From: Pseudomonas sp. StFLB209
GTDB lineage: Bacteria > Pseudomonadota > Gammaproteobacteria > Pseudomonadales > Pseudomonadaceae
Direction: 5' to 3'
Assembly: GCF_000829415.1 (NCBI RefSeq)
Contig: NZ_AP014637.1
Span: 3,737,001 to 3,801,000, forward strand
DNA length: 64,000 nucleotides
Made by a program: the position numbers and the translations under genes. Below, one piece after another: positions 43,065 to 51,223 of the stretch (its first letter is position 1; each line of letters opens with the position of its first letter). Under the pieces are notes generated by a model that saw only the letters and a list, made by a program, of their open reading frames with translations, was not told the origin of the DNA and searched no databases.

Positions 43065-44465
43065 ATGGCTACAGACAAGAAAAACGAGCACCGCTCACTC
43101 AAGCACGGCCTGACTTCACGTCAGGTATCAATGATTTCCATCGCCGGGATCATCGGCGCGGGACTGTTTATCGGCTCCTCCAATGCCATCGCCAAGGCAG
43201 GTCCCGCGATCCTGATTTCCTACCTGATTGCCGGTACGCTGGTCCTGCTGGTGATGCGTATGCTCGGCGAAATGGCCATCGCCAACCCGGACAGCGGTTC
43301 ATTCTCGACCTACGCCGCGCGCGCCATCGGTCCACGGGCAGGCTTTACCATTGGCTGGTTGTACTGGTGGTTCTGGGTGCTGATCATTCCGGTGGAAGCG
43401 ATTGCCGGCGCTGACATCCTGCACGCCTGGATGCCTTCGATACCGTCCTGGGCGTTGGCCTTTTTGATCATGATCGTGCTGTCGGCCACCAACCTGATCA
43501 GCGTGAAAAACTTCGGCGAGTTCGAATACTGGTTCGCGCTGGTCAAGGTCGTGGCGATCCTCGCGTTCATCGCTGTATGTTCGGCCGCCGTGCTGGGCTT
43601 CTGGCCACTGGCCGAGGTCTCGGGCGTGCAGCACCTGTGGAACAGCGGCGGCTTCATGCCCAATGGCTTTGGCGCGGTGCTCGGTGGTGTGCTGGTGACC
43701 ATCTTCTCGTTCTTTGGTGCCGAGATCGTCACCATCGCCGCCGATGAAACCGCCAACCCCAAGGAAAAGATCCGCCGCGCGACCAACCTGGTGGTCTACC
43801 GGATTGCGATTTTCTACCTCTTCTCGATCTTCTTCATCGTTTCTCTGGTGGCCTGGAACGACCCGCAACTGGTCAAGGTCGGCTCGTTCCAGCGCGTGCT
43901 GGAAGTGCTGAACGTGCCAGGTGCCAAGCTGGTGGTCGACATCGTGGTGTTCGTGGCGGTGACCAGTTGCATGAACTCGGGGCTGTATACCGCCTCAAGG
44001 ATGCTTTACTCGCTGGCCGCCCGTGGCGAAGCGCCGGAGCCGGTGCGCCGGGTGTCCGGCAGCGGCGTACCGACCATCGCTGTGCTGCTGTCGACCCTGG
44101 CCGGCTTCGTGGGCTGCTTCGTCAACTACGCCTTTCCGGGCCAGGTATTCGGCTTCCTGCTGTCCACCACCGGCGCCATCGCCTTGCTGGTGTACCTGGT
44201 GATCGCCATTTCCCAACTGCGCATGCGCGCAATCATGGTCAGGGAAGGCACCGCGATCGAGTTCAAAATGTGGCTGTTCCCCTGGCTGACCTGGTTCGTC
44301 ATCGGCCTGATCACGCTGGTGCTGGGCTACATGCTGGTCAGCCCGAGCTATCGCTACGAAACCCTGCTGACCGCCGCGGTAGCCGGGACGATTCTGTTGA
44401 TCGCATTTGTACGGCGCAAGCCAGCGGTCAACGTGTATGCGCAGCAGGGCGGGGCGGGGAACTGA
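43065..44465 (+). CDS. APC-superfamily amino acid permease (GabP/AAT type)
   Basis: A 466-residue, twelve-segment amino-acid:proton symporter. The first segment carries the family motif (SMISIAGIIGAGLFIGSS) and the consensus FSFFGAEIVTIAADETANP stands at about 223-241. It would import an amino acid such as lysine, GABA or a related compound across the inner membrane. Its place after amaA suggests lysine or pipecolate, but this is only contextual. Confidence 0.87.
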   Translation: MATDKKNEHRSLKHGLTSRQVSMISIAGIIGAGLFIGSSNAIAKAGPAILISYLIAGTLVLLVMRMLGEMAIANPDSGSFSTYAARAIGPRAGFTIGWLYWWFWVLIIPVEAIAGADILHAWMPSIPSWALAFLIMIVLSATNLISVKNFGEFEYWFALVKVVAILAFIAVCSAAVLGFWPLAEVSGVQHLWNSGGFMPNGFGAVLGGVLVTIFSFFGAEIVTIAADETANPKEKIRRATNLVVYRIAIFYLFSIFFIVSLVAWNDPQLVKVGSFQRVLEVLNVPGAKLVVDIVVFVAVTSCMNSGLYTASRMLYSLAARGEAPEPVRRVSGSGVPTIAVLLSTLAGFVGCFVNYAFPGQVFGFLLSTTGAIALLVYLVIAISQLRMRAIMVREGTAIEFKMWLFPWLTWFVIGLITLVLGYMLVSPSYRYETLLTAAVAGTILLIAFVRRKPAVNVYAQQGGAGN

Positions 44466-44523
44466 GTTTTTATAAAGGCTGGGTTTATGTGGCACATTCA
44501 GTCTGTACGGCGTTGCTGTTGCT

Positions 44524-44870
44524 GTTGCCGTTGATCTTGCTCTTCGAACAGAGATGGCACAGACGACGCAAATAGCGACTTTGGCGCTGGCCGAACGCAG
44601 GTGTCGATTTGGTGGGAAAGCCGGCAGGGAAGCCGCTGCTCTTTCTATAAGGAGCAGGTGCGCTGGGCAGGACGCCCATCGCGCCGGCCCCCAAATCGAT
44701 GCCGGACGGAGGGTAGTTCGCCCGCAGGGCGGACCCAAGCCAGGAGCAGCGACGGTCTACTTTTGGGCGAAAGTGACCCGCCGTAAGGGCGGAACCTGAC
44801 GAATAGACAACAGCGGCAAAGACCCATGCACCAATCTAAAGGCCAATTCGCGGCTAAAGCCGCTCCTACG
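44524..44870. repeat. Dispersed structured repeat, copy A (ends in a REP unit)
   Basis: This stretch shares GATGGCACAGACGACGC, GCCCATCGCGCCGGCCCCC, ATCGATGCC, GACGGAGGG and CCCGCAGGGC with 55442-55728 in the same order. Two arms (44600-44616 and 44688-44703) pair as a long stem. The copy ends with the REP core TTCGCGGCTAAAGCCGCTCCTAC. Relative to copy B one stem pair has changed from C-G to T-A, so the stem is conserved while the sequence varies. No protein is encoded. It fills most of the 507-base gap before the sigma factor gene. Confidence 0.75.
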
Positions 44871-44937
44871 GCGCCCCGCACACCGCCCCGCTCATGTCAT
44901 CCGATAACTGAAGGTTGCAATTCTTTACGGTCGTATC

Positions 44938-44952
44938 TGATAATCACTTTCA
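44938..44952. promoter_or_regulatory. Probable Fur box upstream of the FecI-type sigma gene
   Basis: TGATAATCACTTTCA matches 12 of 14 fixed positions of the 7-1-7 Fur motif TGATAAT-N-ATTATCA. It lies 21 bases before the sigma factor start, where iron repression of such genes normally acts. Confidence 0.55.
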
Positions 44953-44972
44953 TTTCCGACTTGTAATGTCCC

Positions 44973-45491
44973 ATGTCTGCCGACCCGCCATCCCTCAACG
45001 CTGCTGTCCAGCACCTGTATACCGAGCATCACTCTTGGTTACAGGGCTGGCTACGCATGCGCCTGGGTAGCCGCAGCGATGCGGCAGACCTCGCCCAGGA
45101 CACCTTCGTGCGGCTGCTCAAAGCCCGCACCGCATTGCAGATCCGCGAACCCCGGCATTACCTGTCCACCGTCGCCCGTGGTCTGGTCATCGACCTGTTT
45201 CGCCGCCGCGCCCTGGAACAAAGCTACTTGCAATGGCTGGCCAGCGTGCCGGAAAGCGAACAGCCGTCGCTGGAAGACCAGGCGGTGATTATCGAGACCC
45301 TGGGCGAAATCGACCGCATGCTCGATGGCCTGGGCAGCACGGTCAAGCAAACGTTCCTGCTGTCGCAGTGCGAAGGCCTGACCTACGCCGCCATTGCCGA
45401 GCGCCTTGGCATTTCGCTACGCACTGTCAACAACCACATGGCCAAAGCCATGGAGCATTGCTGCCTGATGCAGATGCAGCATTTTTCATGA
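44973..45491 (+). CDS. ECF sigma factor, FecI type
   Basis: A 172-residue RNA polymerase sigma factor. Region 2 (about 15-85) contains DAADLAQDTFVRLLKAR and HYLSTVARGLVIDLFRR. Region 4 (about 110-165) contains GLTYAAIAERLGISLRTVNNHMAKAM. Such sigmas are held by a FecR anti-sigma factor and freed when a ferric ligand binds the receptor; they then transcribe the receptor gene. The overlap with fecR by four bases is typical, and a Fur-like site stands upstream. Confidence 0.93.
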   Translation: MSADPPSLNAAVQHLYTEHHSWLQGWLRMRLGSRSDAADLAQDTFVRLLKARTALQIREPRHYLSTVARGLVIDLFRRRALEQSYLQWLASVPESEQPSLEDQAVIIETLGEIDRMLDGLGSTVKQTFLLSQCEGLTYAAIAERLGISLRTVNNHMAKAMEHCCLMQMQHFS

Positions 45492-46432
45492 GCCCCTCAG
45501 CCAACGAACGCGAAGCCATCCGCGCCGCGGCGCAATGGTATGCACGCCTGGCATCCGGCCAGGACACTGAGCGCGAGCAGCGCGCCTGGCAGTGCTGGCA
45601 CGACGCCGACCCCTTGCACCGCCAGGCCTGGCAGCGCGTCGAGTCGGTCAGCTCACAGTTTGCCCGGGTGCCGGGGCAGCTGGTTGTGCCGGTGCTGCGT
45701 GGGGGGCAGTCGCGGCGCCAGGTGTTGCGCAGCGTGCTGCTGCTGGGCGCCGCTGGCGGTTTCGCCGTCGCGGGTTGGCGCAGCGATATGGGCGGGCAAC
45801 TGTTGGCTGACTATCGCACCGGGGTGGGCGAGCAGCGTGATGTGCAATTGGCTGATGGCAGCGTTCTCAAGCTCAATACCGCGACCGCGCTGGACGTGGA
45901 TTTCAACGCGCAGCAGCGCAAGCTGACCCTGCGTTCCGGAGAAGTGCTGGTCAACGTTTCGCCTGACCCGCTGGGCCGGCCCTTGTGGGTGCAGACGCCC
46001 CATGGCCGGGTCCTGGCCAGTGAAGGGCGTTTCACGGTGCGGACCCTTGAGTCGTTGAGCCGGGTCGCGGTGCTGCGCAATCGGGTTGCCGTGCAGTTGC
46101 CCCATGACCTGCGGGCACAGACCCTGGAGGCGGGGCAGCAGATTGATTTTGATTCGGCCCGCATGGGTATCGCCCAGGCCAGTAGCGCCGCCACGGCGGC
46201 CTGGGAGTACGGCAGCCTGATTGCCATCAACCAGCCGCTGGGCGAATTGCTTGAGGAGCTGGCGCGTTACCGGCATGGCTGGCTGCGCTGCGATCCGGGC
46301 CTCAAGGACCTCAAGGTCAGCGGCGCCTTTCCACTGGCCAATACCGATGTCGCGCTGGCCGCGCTGGAGAGTGGTCTGGGTCTGAAAGTAGTGCGCCATA
46401 CCGCCCTGTGGGTCACCGTCACCCGCGCCTGA
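45488..46432 (+). CDS. FecR-type anti-sigma regulator
   Basis: A 314-residue inner-membrane regulator. The N-terminal cytoplasmic anti-sigma domain (1-75) has the double-Trp pattern (QRAWQCWHDADPLHRQAWQR). One membrane segment lies at about 80-103 (VLRSVLLLGAAGGFAVAGW), followed by a periplasmic FecR domain (DVQLADGSVLKLNTATALDV). It passes the signal from the receptor's STN domain to the sigma factor. The start ATG 45488 overlaps the sigma stop codon. Its cognate receptor gene is now 1.6 kb away because of the inserted IS element. Confidence 0.92.
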   Translation: MSPSANEREAIRAAAQWYARLASGQDTEREQRAWQCWHDADPLHRQAWQRVESVSSQFARVPGQLVVPVLRGGQSRRQVLRSVLLLGAAGGFAVAGWRSDMGGQLLADYRTGVGEQRDVQLADGSVLKLNTATALDVDFNAQQRKLTLRSGEVLVNVSPDPLGRPLWVQTPHGRVLASEGRFTVRTLESLSRVAVLRNRVAVQLPHDLRAQTLEAGQQIDFDSARMGIAQASSAATAAWEYGSLIAINQPLGELLEELARYRHGWLRCDPGLKDLKVSGAFPLANTDVALAALESGLGLKVVRHTALWVTVTRA

Positions 46433-46701
46433 AACAGTCGGGTATGACCATCTGGGCGCGACAAGCCCCGCCGTTCAGGGCGGGGAAGGATAGCGCGGAC
46501 GGCGTAGCCGTCCCTGGTTGCAGTGGGGTGTCTGCTGCTGTTCGATGGACGCACCGCCACAGGATGAAGCGCAGTAACACGGCGACACAGATGCCCTTCT
46601 ACGGCGGTATTTCGTTACAAAGACCCCATGGGCATGCACCTTGAAAACACCGTGCCGTCCGCGCCTAATGTCGTCTTCATTGCTCATGGCTCAAGAGCAG
46701 C

Positions 46702-47925
46702 ATGCAACGACTTCAAGCCTTCAAGTACGAACTCATGCCAGACGGCCGACAGGAGCGGCAAATGCGCCGCTTTGCGGGCTCCTGTCGCTTCGTCTTCAAC
46801 AAGGCGCTGGCGTTGCAGAAGGAGCGCCACGAGCAAGGCGAGAAGAAGCTCGGCTATGCGGGCTTGTGCAAGTTGCTGACTGAGTGGCGCCATAGCCCGC
46901 CAACCGCATGGCTGGCCGATGCGCCTGTTCACCCATTGCAACAGGGCCTCAAGGATCTGGAGCGGGCCTACGCCAACTTTTTCGCCAAGCGAGCCGACTT
47001 TCCCCGGTTCAAGAAGAAGGGGCAGCGCGATAGTTTCCGCTATCCCGACCCGAAACAGATCAAGCTCGACCAGACCAACAGCCGCCTGTTCTTGCCCAAG
47101 CTGGGCTGGCTGCGCTACCGCAACAGCCGCGAGGTGCCTGGCACGGTGAAGAACATCACCGTGAGCCAGTCGTGTGGCAAGTGGTTCGTGAGTATCCAGA
47201 CCGAACGCCAGATCGATGAGCAGCCCACGGCACAGGGTGCGGCAGTCGGCATCGACATGGGCATTGCCCGCTTCGCCACGCTTTCGGATGGTTCGTTCTA
47301 CGCACCACTGAACAGCTTCAAACGCCATGAAACCGCGCTGTGCAAAGCGCAGCAGGCGATGAGCCGCAAGGTCAGATTCAGCCGCAACTGGAAGAAGGCG
47401 AAAGCCTGCGTCCAGCGCATTCACTCGCGCATCGGCAATGCCCGCCGCGACTACCTGCACAAGTGCTCCACCACGATCAGCCAAAACCACGCGATGGTGT
47501 GTATCGAGGACTTGCAGGTACGCAATATGTCCAGGTCGGCGGCAGGCACGGCCGAGGCGCCGGGAAGAAACGTTCGGGCCAAGTCTGGCCTGAACAGGGC
47601 CATCCTCGATCAGGGCTGGTTCGAGTTCCGTCGCCAACTGGACTACAAGCTGGCGTGGCGCGGCGGCTGGCTGATTGCCGTGCCGCCGCAAAATACCAGC
47701 CGCACGTGCCCGTGTTGCGGCCATGTGTCGGCGGCCAACCGCCAGACGCAAGCCCTGTTCAGGTGCGTGGGATGTGGTTTTGAAGGCAACGCCGATGTGG
47801 TCGGCGCGATCAATGTACTAAGGGCGGGACACGCCCGGTTAGCCTGTGAAGTGAGCGCAGAGGTCATGGCGCCAGCAGCAGGAACCCACCGAAGCGACTC
47901 GGGGGCGGCTCGATGCCGCGCCTGA
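46702..47925 (+). CDS. tnpB: TnpB RNA-guided nuclease (IS605 OrfB)
   Basis: A 407-residue OrfB/TnpB protein, full length for the family. The RuvC catalytic residues are all kept: D185 (GIDMG), E269 (CIED) and D365 (NADVVGA). A zinc-ribbon (C336, C339, C355, C358) sits between the second and third. The N-terminal helix-rich REC/WED region is normal (SCRFVFNKALALQKERHEQG). TnpB enzymes cut DNA guided by an omega RNA read from the element's right end, which helps the element persist. The enzyme appears intact; activity is inferred. Confidence 0.93.
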   Translation: MQRLQAFKYELMPDGRQERQMRRFAGSCRFVFNKALALQKERHEQGEKKLGYAGLCKLLTEWRHSPPTAWLADAPVHPLQQGLKDLERAYANFFAKRADFPRFKKKGQRDSFRYPDPKQIKLDQTNSRLFLPKLGWLRYRNSREVPGTVKNITVSQSCGKWFVSIQTERQIDEQPTAQGAAVGIDMGIARFATLSDGSFYAPLNSFKRHETALCKAQQAMSRKVRFSRNWKKAKACVQRIHSRIGNARRDYLHKCSTTISQNHAMVCIEDLQVRNMSRSAAGTAEAPGRNVRAKSGLNRAILDQGWFEFRRQLDYKLAWRGGWLIAVPPQNTSRTCPCCGHVSAANRQTQALFRCVGCGFEGNADVVGAINVLRAGHARLACEVSAEVMAPAAGTHRSDSGAARCRA

Positions 47926-47968
47926 GCGCCGTAGGAATCTCCGGCCTTCAGGCCGGGGAGGATGTCAA
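47800..47968 (+). ncRNA. Predicted omega RNA scaffold of TnpB
   Basis: In this family the omega RNA covers the 3' end of tnpB and the right-end hairpin, with the guide reading into flanking DNA. Here the scaffold would end with the CCGGCC-TTCA-GGCCGG hairpin (47941-47956) and GATGTCAA (47961-47968). The guide would begin at about 47969 (TGCGCCAATCAAG). The 5' end is an estimate. Confidence 0.5.
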
Positions 47969-48073
47969 TGCGCCAATCAAGTAAATAAAAATGCATCGTC
48001 TTTGCATCAAACCTGTATCCCGTTCGGCTATCCCTTCGATATTGGTCATTACACACCCCGGGGGAGGGGATAC

Positions 48074-50533
48074 ATGAAACCTTGCTTGCCCATCCGCACC
48101 ACCTTGAGCACTGCCATTCGCGTTTGTCTGTTCGGCCTGGGAAGCGCCTGCCTGATGCCCTCACTGCATGCGGTGGCCGACGATGCCGCGACCCAGGGCA
48201 GTGTGCGCAGTTATGACATTCCGGCCGGCAGCCTGACCGAGGTCCTGAGCCGTTTTGCCGCTTCGGCCGGTGCGGCGATTTCTTTCGATGCCGGGCAGTT
48301 GCAAGGCAAGACTTCAAACGGCCTGCGCGGGACTTACAGCGTGCAGCAAGGCTTCGCCACTTTGCTGGCCGGTAGCAACTTTCAGGTCGTGGCACAGGGC
48401 AACGGTAGTTACGTGCTTATCCCGCGACCTGCTGGCGTCGCCGATGGCGCTATCGAGCTGGGGGCCACCAGCGTTATGAGTAGTGGCCTGGGCAGCGTGA
48501 CCGAGAACTCCGGTTCTTACACCACCGGCGCGGTGAGCATCGGCAAGGCGCCGCAGACTCTGCGGCGTACCCCGCAATCGGTCACGGTACTGACCAGCCA
48601 GCGCCTGCAAGACCAGAACCTGACCAGCCTGACCGCTGTGCTGGAGCAGACCCCCGGTGTGGTGGTGGACCTGTTCGACAGCGAGCGGGTCAACTATTAC
48701 TCGCGCGGCTACCAGATCGACGCGATTCAGTTCGACGGCGCCACGGTGGTGCAGGGCAGTGGTGGCGGGTCGTTTATTCAAAGCGATTCAGCGCTGGTTG
48801 ATCACATTGAAGTGCTGCGCGGCGCCACCGGTATGTTGCGTGGTTCGGGTAACCCGTCAGGCACGGTGAACATGGTGCGCAAGCGCCCGACCCGTGAATT
48901 CCAGGGTTCGGCCAGCGTGACCGCCGGCTCCTGGGATGCCCAGCGCTACGTGCTGGATGTGTCCGGGCCGCTGAACGAAGGCGGTGGCATTCGCGGCCGG
49001 ATGATCGCAGTGCACGATGACCGCGACATGTTTCAGGACACCCGGATGGAGCGCAAGAATGTGCTCTATGGCGTGCTGGCTGCCGACCTTACCGACAGCA
49101 CCACCCTGACCACCGGCATCGAGTACACCGAACTGGACGCTACCGGTGCCTGGGGCGGCCTGCCGGCGGACTTCAGTGGCAAACCCCTGGACCTGTCGCG
49201 CAGCACCTATCTGGGGACCAACTGGAACCGCTGGAACCGCAGCAACCTGCAGACGTTTGTCGAGCTGGAGCACATGTTCGCCAACGACTGGAGCCTGAAA
49301 CTGTCCGGCACCCGCACCCATTTCCGGCTGGACGATCACGGTTTCAAACAGACTTACATTTCCAGGGCCAGTACCACCAACCCGTATCTGGTCAATGTGC
49401 AGACCACTGAAGGCGATGGGGGGGAAAGCGAGCAGAGCCACCTCGGCGCCACACTCAATGGTCCGTTCAGTCTGTTCGGGCGTCAGCACGAGTTGCTGCT
49501 CGGCGTGGAGCGGATCAGAAACGACTCGACCGCATCGGCCACCAACTTCATGCCCAATCTGACCAATGTCGATGTGCGCACCTGGAACCCGAGCACCCTC
49601 CTGCCGGAGCCGGTCATCAACATCAGCGCCCGTCCGGTGCTGACCCGCACCACTCAGGAGGGCGCACATGCGACCTGGCGCATTTCCCTGGCCGATCCGC
49701 TGACCGCCATTGTCGGCGCCCGGATCAACTGGTGGGACTATGATCAGTCGACCAGCGCCACTGGCGACTACAGCGTGAATCAGGAGGTCGTGCCTTACGC
49801 GGCGCTGATCTACGACCTGAATGAAAATTTCAGCCTGTATGGCAGCTACACCGAGATTTTCAGCCCGCAGAGTGCAACTGACGCAACCGGGTCGGTGCTT
49901 GATCCGGTGACCGGCGAAGCTTACGAGATGGGCATCAAGGGTGAGTTCTACGAGGGGCGGCTGAACACCTCGCTGGCGCTGTTTCGTATCAACCAGGTTG
50001 GCAAGGCGCTGGACGACATCTCCGGGCCTAACCCGTGCCCGCCGTTGTACCCCAATGGCTATTGCCAGGCGGCCAGCGGCAAGAGCCGCAGCGACGGCTT
50101 CGAGATTGAGGTGTCCGGCGAGGTGCTGCCAGGCTGGCAGGTTTCCGGCGGCTACACCTACACCAGCACGGAGTTTCTTAAAGACACGGTGAGCAACACC
50201 GGTAATGTCCTGCGCTCTACCGACCCCAAGCGCATGCTCAAGCTGTTCACCAGCTATCGCCTGCCAGGCGCCTGGTCGGATCTGACCATTGGTGGCGGGG
50301 TTCGCGCGCAGAGTGATATCTATTCGCGCAGTGGTGCAGCAACGGCTACTCAGAGCGGTTACGCGATATACAGTGCAATGGCCAGCTATCGCTTCAATGA
50401 TCACTACTCGGTACAGGTCAACGCCAACAACTTGTTCGACAAAGAGTACTACAAGAAGATCGGTGCCACGGCCACCGGGTACTACTGGGGCGAGCCACGC
50501 AGCCTGGAGGTGACGTTGCGCGGTACGTTCTAG
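48074..50533 (+). CDS. TonB-dependent siderophore receptor with STN signalling domain
   Basis: An 819-residue outer-membrane receptor of the FpvA/FoxA type. The signal peptide is about residues 1-37 (HAVA-DD). The STN domain is at about 47-113 (YDIPAGSLTEVLSRFAASAG ... GLRGTYSV). The plug follows (QSVTVLTSQRLQDQNLTSL; GATGMLRGSGNPSGTVNMV), then the barrel ending in Phe. The STN domain contacts FecR, so this is the partner of the sigma/FecR pair upstream. ATG 48074 has GGGAGGGG before it. The IS element now separates it from fecR and supplies new upstream DNA, so read-through from fecI-fecR may be cut. Confidence 0.93.
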   Translation: MKPCLPIRTTLSTAIRVCLFGLGSACLMPSLHAVADDAATQGSVRSYDIPAGSLTEVLSRFAASAGAAISFDAGQLQGKTSNGLRGTYSVQQGFATLLAGSNFQVVAQGNGSYVLIPRPAGVADGAIELGATSVMSSGLGSVTENSGSYTTGAVSIGKAPQTLRRTPQSVTVLTSQRLQDQNLTSLTAVLEQTPGVVVDLFDSERVNYYSRGYQIDAIQFDGATVVQGSGGGSFIQSDSALVDHIEVLRGATGMLRGSGNPSGTVNMVRKRPTREFQGSASVTAGSWDAQRYVLDVSGPLNEGGGIRGRMIAVHDDRDMFQDTRMERKNVLYGVLAADLTDSTTLTTGIEYTELDATGAWGGLPADFSGKPLDLSRSTYLGTNWNRWNRSNLQTFVELEHMFANDWSLKLSGTRTHFRLDDHGFKQTYISRASTTNPYLVNVQTTEGDGGESEQSHLGATLNGPFSLFGRQHELLLGVERIRNDSTASATNFMPNLTNVDVRTWNPSTLLPEPVINISARPVLTRTTQEGAHATWRISLADPLTAIVGARINWWDYDQSTSATGDYSVNQEVVPYAALIYDLNENFSLYGSYTEIFSPQSATDATGSVLDPVTGEAYEMGIKGEFYEGRLNTSLALFRINQVGKALDDISGPNPCPPLYPNGYCQAASGKSRSDGFEIEVSGEVLPGWQVSGGYTYTSTEFLKDTVSNTGNVLRSTDPKRMLKLFTSYRLPGAWSDLTIGGGVRAQSDIYSRSGAATATQSGYAIYSAMASYRFNDHYSVQVNANNLFDKEYYKKIGATATGYYWGEPRSLEVTLRGTF

Positions 50534-50563
50534 TTACTCGGTTTAAAGGTTTCACTCAAATAG

Positions 50564-50599
50564 AGGTCATCTCCTTCAATCGAGGGGGTGGCCTTTTTT
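50564..50599 (+). terminator. Terminator of the receptor gene
   Basis: AGGTCATCTCC pairs with GGGGGTGGCCT entirely through Watson-Crick or G-T pairs. A run of seven T (the first belongs to the stem) completes the structure, 31 bases after the stop codon. Confidence 0.85.
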
Positions 50600-51223
50600 A
50601 AGGTGTGATCGAAAGCGGGATAAGTAGGCTCATTGAATAAGAGGTGCTGAAATAAAATTGTCATGAGTGTCCGGAAGTTACGCTTGGCGGGCGACTTGTT
50701 TTAGTAACTTAACCCGAAACTAATTGACAGTGTTGTAACATTTCTACATTCTTACTTCGCGTTACTGCTGGTCAGGAACGCTCAGGGGGCTTGTAGGACA
50801 TTCCCTGAACGACGGAGTCCAACGCCACTTCACGATGTTGAAGAAAGAATGACGCCATGCAATTTCAGTGGCCGCTGCTGTTTCTCTCTCTCACATAATA
50901 ATTCATGCCGGTGTCGTCTAACGCGATGTCGGACAGATTAAGTTTGTTTGTCTGCCTTTGATTGGGTGTTGTACGAAAACGGCCTGCGCTCGACCATGCG
51001 CTGCCAAGAGCGGCTCGTGCGCGAGTCCGATCGCAGTGCTCATTGGCGCCAGTAACATCGACCGTGACCGTTGCTCGCCGGTTTTTGCCGTGCCTGTCCT
51101 TCGCCCGCTGACTTTTAGTACATCAACCTGGTTCGCTGCCCGTTTATGGGGCGCGAAAGTTTTAGGTGTATGGCACAGCAGAGTGCCGTCGTTTTCTTCC
51201 CCATGTACCTAAAGAGAATATGC
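50600..51223. other. Long intergenic region, no clear gene
   Basis: The 620 bases before the transaldolase-like gene are AT-richer than average up to about 50990. A 13-codon frame at 50857-50898 (MQFQWPLLFLSLT) has only a weak Shine-Dalgarno and is probably chance. Some promoter for the next gene is expected here, but I see no strong consensus. Confidence 0.4.

Larger units (their letters stand above)
46466..47968 (+). mobile_element. IS200/IS605-type element with tnpB only
   Basis: The element holds one tnpB gene and no tnpA. A GC hairpin near the left (CCCCGCC ... GGCGGGG, 46466-46485) and another (GGACGGC-GTA-GCCGTCC) mark the left end. The right end is the hairpin CCGGCC-TTCA-GGCCGG followed by GGGGAGGATGTCAA, a form typical of this family. 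It lies between fecR and the receptor gene. The precise left boundary cannot be fixed without an uninterrupted relative, so the left coordinate is approximate. Without tnpA it would need the transposase in trans. Confidence 0.75.

Noticed and set aside
48857..50404. 515-codon open frame on the minus strand
   Set aside because: It is antisense to the STN-domain receptor gene and has low-complexity composition.
50857..50898. 13-residue peptide gene (MQFQWPLLFLSLT)
   Set aside because: The ribosome-binding site is weak and nothing around it supports expression, so it is treated as chance.
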